This document shows, piece by piece, positions 41,875 through 50,013 of a stretch of 64,000 bases of DNA; position 1 is the first letter of the stretch; the number at the start of each line of letters is the position of its first letter. The notes under the pieces were generated by a model. The model saw only the letters and a list, made by a program, of their open reading frames with translations, made no database searches and was not told the DNA's origin. A program made the position numbers and the translations under genes. Origin of the DNA: Ruegeria sp. R14_0 (GTDB taxonomy: Bacteria > Pseudomonadota > Alphaproteobacteria > Rhodobacterales > Rhodobacteraceae); contig NZ_JAGHRC010000002.1 of the NCBI RefSeq assembly GCF_017743975.1, positions 124,001 through 188,000 of the forward strand. Direction: 5' to 3'.

Positions 41875-43533
41875 CTAGTTGCGATCGCGCCAGCGGTTCA
41901 CAATCGGGTATCTGCGGTCCAGCCAGAAGGCGCGGCTGGTCAACCGGGTTCCCGGGGCGGACTGAAACCGTTTGTACTCGCTGATGTAGATCAGATGCTC
42001 GACCCGACGGGCCACATCCGCATCAAATCCAGCCACCTCGCAATCAGCGATTGAACCCTCTTGATCCACCAGGATTTCCAGAATGGCATCCAGTTCGGGA
42101 TAGTCCGGCAGGCTGTCGCTGTCTTTTTGGTCTTCGCGCAGCTCGGCGCTTGGCGGTTTGTCGATGACCGAAGGACGGATCACCTCACCCCCTGGCCCCA
42201 TCATCCAGTCGCGATGATTGGCATTGCGCCAGCGGCAGGTCTCGAACACGCGCGTTTTGTACAGGTCCTTGATTGGGTTATAGCCGCCATTCATGTCGCC
42301 ATAGATGGTTGCGTACCCGACTGCGACCTCGGATTTGTTGCCCGTGGTCAGCAGCATTTCGCCAAACTTGTTCGACATAGCCATCAACAGCAGACCGCGC
42401 AGGCGCGACTGTATGTTTTCTTCTGTCAGATCCTCATCTCGTCCCGCAAACAGAGGGGCAAGGGTCTGAGACACAGCCGCGCGGCTGTCCGAGATCGGCA
42501 CATAGTCGTAATGCACGCCCAACGCCTTGGCGACAGCTTCGGCGTCGTCCAATGAGGCCTTGCTTGTGTATTCCGAGGGCAGCATGACACAACGTACGTT
42601 TTCCGCACCGATTGCATCCACCGCGATGGCTGCGACCAGCGCCGAGTCCACGCCCCCGGACAACCCCAACAGCGCCTTTTTGAACCCGGTTTTGCCCATA
42701 TAGTCACGCAGGGATTGAACCATTGCGCGATAGTCCTGCTCCCACTCATCGGGCTGCGGAACAATTTCGGCCGGGATGATACGCCAGCCGTCATTTCCGC
42801 GCTCAAGGTCTACATGCGCGACAGCCTCGTCAAAGACAGGCATGCGGAATGCCATGTCTCCGCCGGGGTTCAGGCCGAATGTGGCACCATCAAAAACCTG
42901 ATCGTCCTGCCCGCCCACCATGTTCAGATAGATCAGCGGCAGGCCCGTCTCGACCACCCGAGCGACCATGTGGTTCAGGCGCACATCATACTTTTTGCGG
43001 AAGTAAGGCGAGCCGTTCGGAATCAGTAGAAACTCGGCGCCTGTTTCCTCTAGGGTTTCGGCGACGTCCGGGTGCCAGCTGTCTTCGCAGATCGGGCTGC
43101 CGATCCGGGAGTTGCCGACCGAGTATGGCCCGCCCAGCGGACCGGCGTCATACAGGCGCACTTCGTCAAACACAGTTTCGTTGGGCAGATGATGCTTCAG
43201 CACCTTGCTGCTGATGCGGCCACCTTTGAGGATCAGGTAAGCGTTATACAGCTTGTCATCCTCGGCCCATGGCCCACCAATTGCGATGGCCGGCCCGTCA
43301 GCACAATCCTCGGCCAGTTGCTGAACCGCCGCCATCGCCGCGCGATAGAACACCGGCTTCATGATCAGGTCCTGCGTATTGTAACCGGTGATGAACATTT
43401 CCGGACAGGCCACCAGATCGGCACCGACCTCTTGCCCCTGTTTCCATGCCGCACGCGCTTTGGCCGCGTTGCCTTGAATATCCCCAACCGTGGGATTCAG
43501 TTGCGCCAGAGTAATGCGGAAACGGTCGGCCAT
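41875..43533 (-). CDS. nadE: Glutamine-dependent NAD+ synthetase
   Basis: A 552-residue two-domain enzyme that makes NAD from deamido-NAD with glutamine as nitrogen donor. The N-terminal nitrilase-type glutaminase has the Glu-Lys-Cys triad at E45 (CPEMFITG), K113 (LKHHLPN) and C149 (SPICEDSWHP). The C-terminal synthetase has the PP-loop SGGVDS at 292-297. KSEVAVGYATIYGDMNGG follows it, with the usual NAD-site residues. Length and order match the bacterial two-domain form. It is transcribed alone, divergent from the MORN gene. Confidence 0.95.
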   Translation of the reverse strand: MADRFRITLAQLNPTVGDIQGNAAKARAAWKQGQEVGADLVACPEMFITGYNTQDLIMKPVFYRAAMAAVQQLAEDCADGPAIAIGGPWAEDDKLYNAYLILKGGRISSKVLKHHLPNETVFDEVRLYDAGPLGGPYSVGNSRIGSPICEDSWHPDVAETLEETGAEFLLIPNGSPYFRKKYDVRLNHMVARVVETGLPLIYLNMVGGQDDQVFDGATFGLNPGGDMAFRMPVFDEAVAHVDLERGNDGWRIIPAEIVPQPDEWEQDYRAMVQSLRDYMGKTGFKKALLGLSGGVDSALVAAIAVDAIGAENVRCVMLPSEYTSKASLDDAEAVAKALGVHYDYVPISDSRAAVSQTLAPLFAGRDEDLTEENIQSRLRGLLLMAMSNKFGEMLLTTGNKSEVAVGYATIYGDMNGGYNPIKDLYKTRVFETCRWRNANHRDWMMGPGGEVIRPSVIDKPPSAELREDQKDSDSLPDYPELDAILEILVDQEGSIADCEVAGFDADVARRVEHLIYISEYKRFQSAPGTRLTSRAFWLDRRYPIVNRWRDRN

Positions 43534-43682
43534 GCTGCCCTCTTGCCCTCGTCAGTCCTATTGCCATTTAGCAGATCGGACCGCGAGTAAAAGGCAAATG
43601 CGGCAAAACACGTTGCTCTGTCCGCACGGGTATCCTAGTTTTGCGCGAACAAGTCATAAACCTGGGCAACGCAGGAACTACC

Positions 43683-45140
43683 ATGAACGCATTCCGCATT
43701 TCTTTTGCCGCAACGGCGTTGGCATTGCTGGCCACATCCGGCTTTGCGCAGGACGGGCAGGTGATCGTTGCGGATGATGACGTTGGTGGGGTGTACGAAG
43801 GCACCTTCCTGAACGGCTTGCGCCATGGCGAAGGCACCTACCGCCTGCCCAACGGGTTCGAATATGTCGGCGAATGGGTCGAGGGCGAGATTCAGGGCAA
43901 GGGCATTGCGCGATACGTCAATGGCTCGGTCTATGAGGGGATGTTCGCGCAGGGCCAGCCTGAGGGTCAGGGCAAGATCATCTATCCCGATGGCGGCAGC
44001 TATGAAGGGGAATGGGCAGACGGGTCCATCAACGGAACCGGGGTCGCAAAGTATACAAACGGAGTACGATACGAGGGCGGCTTCAAGGACGCGCGTTATC
44101 ACGGCACAGGCGTTCTGACCGATCCCAGCGGGTATACTTACGAAGGTGACTGGGTGGATGGCGTCAAGCACGGGACCGGCAAGATCACCTCGGCGCAGGG
44201 CAGTGTCTATGAAGGCGACATCAAGGACGGCCTGCGCGATGGTCAGGGCACCCTGACGGTCCCGGATGGCATGACCTATACCGGCACTTGGTCTCAGGAC
44301 CGCATGACCGGCAAGGGCCGCTTGCTGCAAGCCAATGGCGATCTGTACGAAGGCGATCTGGTAGATGGCCGCCGTCAGGGCACGGGCAAGGCCACATATG
44401 CCAATGGTGCGACCTACGAAGGCGAATACGCCGACGACCGGCGCCACGGCAAAGGGCGTTTCCTGGGCACCGACGGGTTTGACTATACCGGTGAATGGGT
44501 CGACGGACAGATCGAAGGTTTGGGTGAGGTCACCTATCCCGACGGCGCAACTTATACCGGCGACTTCAGCGCCGACCTGCCTCACGGCAAGGGGGTCCAA
44601 ACCTATCCCGACGGAACGGTCTATGACGGTGAATGGCAAGCTGGAATTTTCGAAGGGAATGGCAAAGCCACCTACCCCAACGGCGTTGTGTACCAAGGCC
44701 AGTTCAAAAACGGCCTGAGCCACGGTAACGGGGTCCTGACCTTCGCAAATGGATACCGGTACGAGGGCGATTGGGTCGAAGGCGCACGTCAGGGTCAGGG
44801 CAAGGCGACTTTTCCTGACGGCACCGTCTACGAAGGTGCTTTCAACGACGGCCAACGCCATGGCGAGGGTACTATCACCACACCGCGCGGCTTTAGCTAT
44901 ACCGGCGGTTGGGCCGAGGGCAAAATCAGCGGCCAAGGCGTGGCAACCTATGCCACTGGCGATGTCTATGAAGGCAACTTTCTGGACAACAAGCGCCACG
45001 GCAACGGTACGATGCGATATGCCAATGGTCAGGAAGAGACCGGCGTTTGGGAAAACGGCGTCCTGCCGCGTGAAAATGTGAGCGCGCCCGAAGAGAGCGA
45101 TACCGAAGCCGCACCAGATACGTCATCCTCGGACGGCTGA
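43683..45140 (+). CDS. Exported MORN-repeat protein with 18 tandem repeats
   Basis: A 485-residue protein with a signal peptide (about 1-22, ending in SGFAQ). Residue 38 begins 18 consecutive MORN units, each exactly 23 residues, with the core YEGxW(x)n-G-x-G. A partial unit (ETGVW) and an acidic Pro/Glu/Ser/Asp tail follow. MORN arrays form elongated beta structures that bind lipid head groups or proteins. Export suggests a periplasmic or surface scaffold. Even-numbered units from the tenth to the eighteenth mostly carry HG before the final glycine, a sign of duplication in pairs. AGGA before the ATG at 43683 supports the start. Confidence 0.9.
   Translation: MNAFRISFAATALALLATSGFAQDGQVIVADDDVGGVYEGTFLNGLRHGEGTYRLPNGFEYVGEWVEGEIQGKGIARYVNGSVYEGMFAQGQPEGQGKIIYPDGGSYEGEWADGSINGTGVAKYTNGVRYEGGFKDARYHGTGVLTDPSGYTYEGDWVDGVKHGTGKITSAQGSVYEGDIKDGLRDGQGTLTVPDGMTYTGTWSQDRMTGKGRLLQANGDLYEGDLVDGRRQGTGKATYANGATYEGEYADDRRHGKGRFLGTDGFDYTGEWVDGQIEGLGEVTYPDGATYTGDFSADLPHGKGVQTYPDGTVYDGEWQAGIFEGNGKATYPNGVVYQGQFKNGLSHGNGVLTFANGYRYEGDWVEGARQGQGKATFPDGTVYEGAFNDGQRHGEGTITTPRGFSYTGGWAEGKISGQGVATYATGDVYEGNFLDNKRHGNGTMRYANGQEETGVWENGVLPRENVSAPEESDTEAAPDTSSSDG
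43794..45035 (+). repeat. 69-bp tandem coding repeat (MORN array)
   Basis: Eighteen in-frame units of 69 bp encode the MORN repeats without a single length change. The units have diverged at DNA level, so the array is old rather than a fresh expansion. The strong three-base structure also produces a long open frame on the opposite strand. Confidence 0.9.
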
Positions 45141-45144
45141 TCCA

Positions 45145-45810
45145 CTACCAAGGCACCGGTTTTCCGGCCCAGTCAAAAAACCCGCCCGTATCCTCGGGGC
45201 TAAGTTCTGCCGTGACAGTTAGCAGGTTGTGGGCAGCCTCATCCGGCGCGACGGCGGGGTGTCGTCCAACATATTTCTGGGTAAAGGCCGTCTGCACCGT
45301 GCCCGGGTGCAACGAAACGCAAATTGCCTGTTTGTGGGTGCGGGCCAGCTCGATCGCGGATGTGTGGACGATCTGGTTTACCGCCGCCTTTGCTGCCCGG
45401 TAACTGATCCAACCCCCAAGACGGTTGTCCCCAATCGATCCCACCCGCGCTGACAGCACCGCAAAAACGGCGCGACGATCGCGCGGCAAAAGGCGGGCGG
45501 CATGCCGCAATACCAATGCTGGCCCGACCGCGTTCAGCGCAAACTGATCCATCATTGCCCGCGCAGACACCGACCGGATGGTTTTTTCGGGTGTTGCGCC
45601 ATCAATCTCGAGCGCGCCAGAGGCAACGAGGATCAGATCAAACGGGCCGGACAGATTCGACAAAAAATGGTCAACCACCTCGGGGTTGGTCAGGTCAAAT
45701 CCGTCCTGCGATCGCGACAGGCTGGTGACGGCAACTGACTGCTGTTGCAATCTTGCGGTGATTGCATTGCCGATGCCACCTGATGCGCCGATGATAAGTG
45801 CTGTTTCCAT
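45145..45810 (-). CDS. Short-chain dehydrogenase/reductase (SDR)
   Basis: A 221-residue SDR enzyme. The cofactor motif GASGGIG is at 8-14, SLSRSQDGFDLTNPE continues the nucleotide pocket, and SYRAAKAAVNQIVHT holds the catalytic Tyr-x3-Lys. LHPGTVQTAF is the usual proline-glycine loop. It resembles the CsgA/C-factor-like short subgroup. The substrate is unknown. The ATG at 45810 follows an AGG-containing stretch; the longer frame has no family support. It is divergent from the leuA leader and convergent with the MORN gene by 4 bp. Confidence 0.88.
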   Translation of the reverse strand: METALIIGASGGIGNAITARLQQQSVAVTSLSRSQDGFDLTNPEVVDHFLSNLSGPFDLILVASGALEIDGATPEKTIRSVSARAMMDQFALNAVGPALVLRHAARLLPRDRRAVFAVLSARVGSIGDNRLGGWISYRAAKAAVNQIVHTSAIELARTHKQAICVSLHPGTVQTAFTQKYVGRHPAVAPDEAAHNLLTVTAELSPEDTGGFFDWAGKPVPW

Positions 45811-45930
45811 GCAAATTGACCTAGCCGCCTGACCCGACCGATCAACACGGGCGAAAAAAGAATTCGTCGCGCAGAGATGGCGAAAATTGGTTCTTTTCAT
45901 TCCCGTCGCGCAATGTATAACCTCAACCCC

Positions 45931-46017
45931 ATGATCAACCGCGCAGATATCCTGATTGCCGACGCCGCCCTTCGCGGTGCGTCTCTGCGTGGCCTACTGA
46001 TCCTAATCCGCCTCTGA
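45931..46017 (+). CDS. leuL: Leucine leader peptide upstream of leuA
   Basis: A 28-codon frame starts at ATG 45931 and ends at TGA 46015-46017, 79 bp before leuA. Its last seven residues are LLILIRL, with four leucines and two isoleucines, the mark of a branched-chain attenuator leader. There is no Shine-Dalgarno sequence, but TATAAC at 45916 could be a -10 box placing the transcription start at or next to the ATG. This would give a leaderless leader, as known for trpL of Sinorhizobium. The stop codon lies in the left arm of a hairpin. Function is inferred from position and content. Confidence 0.75.
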   Translation: MINRADILIADAALRGASLRGLLILIRL

Positions 46018-46062
46018 GCGTGCCATCCGGCGCGCCCGCTCAGAGGAGGACGCCCGCGCGCC
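46011..46062 (+). promoter_or_regulatory. leuA attenuator-type alternative hairpins
   Basis: CCTCTGAGCG (46011-46020) pairs perfectly with CGCTCAGAGG (46037-46046). GGCGCGC (46029-46035), in its loop, can instead pair with GCGCGCC (46056-46062). The two structures exclude each other. A ribosome stalled on the Leu codons would cover the first arm. No T-run follows, so the switch may act on Rho or translation rather than as a classic terminator. Confidence 0.65.
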
Positions 46063-46096
46063 AAATGGCTTTAGGACAGACAAGAAAGAGATTCCC

Positions 46097-47665
46097 ATGA
46101 CAAACGTGACCGACCAAGACCGCGTCGTGATCTTCGACACTACCCTGCGCGATGGCGAGCAAAGCCCTGGCGCGACCATGACCCACGCCGAAAAGCTTGA
46201 GATTGCTGAGCTGCTGGACGACATGGGTGTCGACATTATCGAGGCCGGTTTCCCGATCGCTTCCGAAGGTGACTTCAAAGCCGTTTCCGAAATCGCCGAA
46301 CGGTCGAAAAACAGCCGCATCTGCGGACTGGCCCGCGCCAACTTTGCCGATATCGACCGCTGCTGGGAGGCTGTGAAACACGCCGAAAAGAACCGTATTC
46401 ACACGTTCATCGGCACCTCGCCGCTGCACCGCGCCATTCCGAACCTGACCCAGGACGAAATGGCCGACAAAATCCACGAAACGGTCACCCACGCGCGCAA
46501 CCTGTGCGAAAACGTGCAGTGGTCACCGATGGATGCGACACGCACCGAGTGGGACTACCTGTGCCGCGTGATCGAGATTGCCATCAAAGCCGGTGCGACA
46601 ACGATCAATATCCCGGATACCGTAGGCTATACCGCTCCGATGGAGTCCGCGGACCTGATCAGACGCCTGATCGAAACGGTCCCCGGCGCGGATGACGTGA
46701 TCTTTGCCACCCACTGCCACAACGACCTTGGCATGGCGACCGCGAACTCTTTGGCGGCTGTAGCCGGCGGCGCGCGCCAGATTGAATGCACGATCAATGG
46801 TCTGGGCGAACGGGCGGGCAATACGGCGCTGGAAGAGGTCGTGATGGCGCTGCGCACCCGCAATGACATCATGCCCTGGCATACCGGCATCGACACCACC
46901 AAGATCATGCATATCTCGCGCCGGGTGGCGACTGTGTCGGGTTTCAACGTGCAGTTCAACAAGGCCATCGTCGGCAAGAACGCTTTTGCCCACGAAAGCG
47001 GTATCCACCAGGATGGCATGCTGAAGAACCGCGAAAACTTCGAGATTATGCGCCCCGAGGATATCGGCCTTTCGGGCACATCGCTGCCGCTCGGCAAACA
47101 CTCGGGCCGCGCGGCGTTGCGCGACAAGCTGGAAACGCTGGGCTATGACGTCGGCGACAACCAGCTCAAGGATATCTTCGTACGGTTCAAGGATCTGGCC
47201 GACCGCAAGAAAGAGGTGTTCGACGACGACCTCATCGCGTTGATGACACTGGATGAAGAGGACGACCACCTGCAACTGGTGTCGATGAAAGTGACCTGTG
47301 GCACAGGCGGTCAGGCGGAATCGACTGTCGAGCTGGAAGTGGACGGCAAGGATATCATCGCAACCGAACACGGAGATGGTCCGGTTGATGCGACCTTCAA
47401 AGCCATCCGCGCGATCTATCCGAACAAGGCGCATCTTCAGCTGTATCAGGTGCACGCGGTGACTGCGGGCACCGATGCGCAAGCCACCGTTTCGGTGCGG
47501 TTGGAAGAGGACGGGATGATCGCAACCGGCCAGTCAGCCAATACTGATACGGTCGTGGCTTCGGCCAAGGCCTATATCCACGCGCTGAACCGCCTGATCA
47601 TGCGCCGCGAAAAAACCGGCCCCGGTGCAGATGCGCGTGAGATCAGCTACAAAGATCTGACCTGA
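46097..47665 (+). CDS. leuA: 2-isopropylmalate synthase
   Basis: A 522-residue enzyme for the first step of leucine synthesis, joining acetyl-CoA and 2-ketoisovalerate. The catalytic TIM barrel has DTTLRDGEQSPGATMT at the start and FATHCHNDLGMATANS with metal-binding histidines. NGLGERAGNTALEEVV and HESGIHQDGMLKNR follow, then a linker and the C-terminal regulatory domain (from about 390) that binds leucine. AAAGAGA lies before the ATG. The leader peptide and hairpins upstream point to control by leucyl-tRNA charging in addition to feedback inhibition. Confidence 0.96.
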   Translation: MTNVTDQDRVVIFDTTLRDGEQSPGATMTHAEKLEIAELLDDMGVDIIEAGFPIASEGDFKAVSEIAERSKNSRICGLARANFADIDRCWEAVKHAEKNRIHTFIGTSPLHRAIPNLTQDEMADKIHETVTHARNLCENVQWSPMDATRTEWDYLCRVIEIAIKAGATTINIPDTVGYTAPMESADLIRRLIETVPGADDVIFATHCHNDLGMATANSLAAVAGGARQIECTINGLGERAGNTALEEVVMALRTRNDIMPWHTGIDTTKIMHISRRVATVSGFNVQFNKAIVGKNAFAHESGIHQDGMLKNRENFEIMRPEDIGLSGTSLPLGKHSGRAALRDKLETLGYDVGDNQLKDIFVRFKDLADRKKEVFDDDLIALMTLDEEDDHLQLVSMKVTCGTGGQAESTVELEVDGKDIIATEHGDGPVDATFKAIRAIYPNKAHLQLYQVHAVTAGTDAQATVSVRLEEDGMIATGQSANTDTVVASAKAYIHALNRLIMRREKTGPGADAREISYKDLT

Positions 47666-47797
47666 CACCGATAGGGGCGGCGCCGCGCGTGCCGTCCCTT
47701 AGCCCCCGCTCTGCTGAACTGAGGGTTGCCAGAACGGACTTGGCTGCATAATCTGCCGCAAGGTTCACATTCAACAACGGGAGGGCAAGAGCTGAAC

Positions 47798-47863
47798 ATG
47801 CGTATCATCCGCCGACTTCAGCATGGTCCCCGTTTTGCCCTGCAGATCCGTTTGCAGGGCTGA
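47798..47863 (+). CDS. Candidate 21-residue leader peptide before the ABC-F gene
   Basis: ATG 47798 opens 21 codons ending at TGA 47861-47863, rich in Arg, Leu and Gln (RIIRRLQHG, LQIRLQG). GGGAGG lies 12 nt upstream, a rather long spacing. Its end is covered by a hairpin. It is 74 bp before an ABC-F ATPase gene, a class often controlled by ribosome stalling on such short frames. No homology is known; the frame is short enough to be chance. Confidence 0.4.
   Translation: MRIIRRLQHGPRFALQIRLQG
47837..47860 (+). promoter_or_regulatory. Hairpin at the end of the short frame before the ABC-F gene
   Basis: GCCCTGCA and TGCAGGGC form a perfect 8-bp stem with an 8-nt loop covering the last eight sense codons of the short frame. 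No T-run follows. It could respond to ribosome progress on that frame. The rest of the 272-bp gap after leuA contains GC-rich partial repeats but no clear terminator. Confidence 0.5.
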
Positions 47864-47937
47864 CCCGAGAACACCACCTTTATCGACGGTCTGCCCATAG
47901 CCGCGCTGCGGCCCTATTTCCATGACCCGAGATACCT

Positions 47938-49455
47938 ATGACCATCATCAATATCCGTGCGCTGGGGGTGACCCTTGGCGACCCGTTGTTCTCAGACCTG
48001 AACTTGACGATCTCGAAATCTGACCGTATCGGCCTTGTCGCTGCCAATGGCCGCGGCAAATCCACGTTGCTCGCCTGCCTTGCTGGTGATCTGGAACCCA
48101 CCACAGGCGACATTACGCGTGCCCGTGGTCTGCGGGTCGGCCACGTGCGTCAGAACATCCCGTCCGAGGCATTGTCACAGACATTGTACGAGCACGTCCT
48201 GGCCGCACTTCCGACCGAACAGGCCGAATACGAAAGCTGGCGGGTGGACGTGGTGCTGGACGAGCTCAGCGTCCCCTACGATCTTTTTCACAAGAAACTC
48301 GGCATGCTTAGCGGAGGCTGGCAACGCACTGCGCTGCTTGCCGCTGTATGGATCACCGAGCCGGACCTGCTGTTGCTGGATGAGCCTACAAACCACCTGG
48401 ACCTGCATCGCATCGCGCTGCTCGAAAACTGGTTAGGCGGGATGCCCAGGGATACACCGGTTGTTATCACCTCGCATGACCGGGCGTTTCTGGATGCCAC
48501 GACCAACCGAACCCTGTTTCTGCGGCCCGAAAACTCTCAGGTCTTTCAGTTGCCCTACTCGGCGGCCCGCGCGGCGCTGGCTGAAGTTGACGCGTCGGAC
48601 GAACGCCGCCATGCCAACGATCTGAACAAAGCCCGCCAGTTGCGGCGTCAGGCGGCCAAGTTGAAGAATGTCGGGATCAATTCGGGCTCTGATCTATTGC
48701 TGACCAAAACCAAGCAACTTGCGGACCGGGCCAACAAGTTGGAAGCGGCGGCCAAACCCGCGCATCGCGAACGCTCGGCCGGGGATATCCGGTTGGTCAA
48801 CAGCGGGACGCATGCCAAAGCATTGATCACCTTGGATGATCTGACCGTTGAGACCCCTGACGGAACGGCGCTCTACAAGACCGGTCAGAAATGGATCACC
48901 AAGGGCGATCGCGTTGTTCTGTTAGGAGCCAATGGCACCGGCAAAACCCAATTGGTTCGTATGATCCAAGGCACTCTGACTGGTGCCGACAGCCCGGTCA
49001 AAAGCACAACGTCATTGGTTCCGGCCTACTCGGACCAGCATCTGAGCCAGTTGCACAGTGATAAAACGCCACTGGAGATGGTGACAAGTCAGTTCGACAT
49101 CGGCGATCAGCGCGCGCGGACTGTGCTGGCGGGGGCCGGAATCGCCTTTGGAATGCAAGACACCCAGAGCGGTGAGCTGTCAGGCGGGCAAAAAGCGCGG
49201 CTGGCAATGCTCATGCTCAGGCTGCGCAACCCAAATTTCTATCTTCTGGATGAACCGACAAACCACCTGGATATCGACGGGCAGGAAGCGCTGGAGGCTG
49301 AACTGATCCGCAATGACGTCTCTTGTCTGTTGGTCAGTCACGACCGTAGCTTTTTGCGGAACGTGGGTAACCGGTTCTGGCAGATCCAGGGCCGCAAGCT
49401 GGTAGAGGTGGACACTCCCGAAGCGTTTCTGAGTGCCGAAATGACGGCGGGCTGA
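47938..49455 (+). CDS. ABC-F family ATP-binding protein
   Basis: A 505-residue ABC-F protein with two nucleotide-binding domains and no membrane segments. The first has AANGRGKST at 35-43, LSGGWQRTALL and LLLDEPTNHLD; the second has GANGTGKT, LSGGQKARLAM and LLDEPTNHLD. Between them is a charged linker (NKARQLRRQAAKLKN). It is shorter than EttA and Uup and lacks an obvious arm insertion, so it is a different subfamily. ABC-F proteins act on the ribosome, in translation control or antibiotic protection; which applies is unknown. A strong terminator follows. Confidence 0.9.
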   Translation: MTIINIRALGVTLGDPLFSDLNLTISKSDRIGLVAANGRGKSTLLACLAGDLEPTTGDITRARGLRVGHVRQNIPSEALSQTLYEHVLAALPTEQAEYESWRVDVVLDELSVPYDLFHKKLGMLSGGWQRTALLAAVWITEPDLLLLDEPTNHLDLHRIALLENWLGGMPRDTPVVITSHDRAFLDATTNRTLFLRPENSQVFQLPYSAARAALAEVDASDERRHANDLNKARQLRRQAAKLKNVGINSGSDLLLTKTKQLADRANKLEAAAKPAHRERSAGDIRLVNSGTHAKALITLDDLTVETPDGTALYKTGQKWITKGDRVVLLGANGTGKTQLVRMIQGTLTGADSPVKSTTSLVPAYSDQHLSQLHSDKTPLEMVTSQFDIGDQRARTVLAGAGIAFGMQDTQSGELSGGQKARLAMLMLRLRNPNFYLLDEPTNHLDIDGQEALEAELIRNDVSCLLVSHDRSFLRNVGNRFWQIQGRKLVEVDTPEAFLSAEMTAG

Positions 49456-49466
49456 TAGATGGTTTT

Positions 49467-49502
49467 CCGGATGCCGGGAGTGCCGGCATCCGGTTGTTTG
49501 TT
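49467..49502 (+). terminator. Intrinsic terminator after the ABC-F gene
   Basis: CCGGATGCCGG and CCGGCATCCGG form a perfect 11-bp stem with a 5-nt loop, followed by TTGTTTGTT, 11 bp after the stop codon. It also lies just after the convergent DUF2141 gene's stop. Confidence 0.9.
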
Positions 49503-49995
49503 ACCAGTAGAATAAGGTCAGGTCTGACGCCCTGCCTGGTTCGATCAGCGAATACTCGAAGACCGGCATGCCGTTGAGATCGTTCATCCCCGACACCGCA
49601 TAGCCTTCTGTTGGGAGGTATTCGGCATCATAGTTCAGACCGTAATCTCCGTTCTCGTCATGAAAGGCGATGACGGCATAGTAGCCGCTTTTCAAATCTG
49701 GAAAATCGAAACGCATCGTCTGTTCTGAAGCTGGAACCTCAAGGTATCCGGCGGCCTTGGTGTAGTCCATGTTGTCAAAGGCCGTCGCCTGATCAAACGC
49801 AATGACGACCACGTTGCCCTTTGTGCTGCGCGCACCGTGCAGGTTGACACTCAGGCCGCTATGCAGGGCGGTGGCCGATTTCGACGCTGCGGCGTCGCTG
49901 ACGCTTGTCCCGAACCCCGAGGCGACCCAGGCACCTCCGACGAACAGTCCCGCCGTTACGATGGCCGCGACGATGCGTTGTGTGTTGCTTGGCAT
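49501..49995 (-). CDS. DUF2141 family exported protein
   Basis: A 164-residue protein with an N-terminal hydrophobic signal or anchor (IVAAIVTAGLFVGGAWVASGF). DUF2141 features are VNLHGARSTKGNVVVIAFDQ, FDFPDLKSGYYAVIAFHDENGD and the end of the immunoglobulin-like domain with YAVSGMNDL. The role of the family is unknown, but it is often found beside carotenoid or sterol-type desaturase genes. Here it lies 18 bp downstream of a sterol desaturase-like gene on the same strand, so they are an operon. Confidence 0.85.
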   Translation of the reverse strand: MPSNTQRIVAAIVTAGLFVGGAWVASGFGTSVSDAAASKSATALHSGLSVNLHGARSTKGNVVVIAFDQATAFDNMDYTKAAGYLEVPASEQTMRFDFPDLKSGYYAVIAFHDENGDYGLNYDAEYLPTEGYAVSGMNDLNGMPVFEYSLIEPGRASDLTLFYW

Positions 49996-50013
49996 CTTGT
50001 GCGTTCCTTCGGC

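Noticed and set aside
43635-44999. 454-codon open frame on the minus strand opposite the MORN gene
   Set aside because: It is a shadow of the 69-bp repeat and GC-rich third positions. The plus-strand protein has a signal peptide and perfect MORN units.
46065-46100. 11-codon frame overlapping the leuA start
   Set aside because: The ATGA overlap is suggestive, but the spacing from GAGGAGG is long and the peptide is too short to judge. Mentioned only with the leader.
47675-47710. GC-rich partial inverted repeat after leuA
   Set aside because: The stem is imperfect and no T-run follows, so it is not called a terminator.
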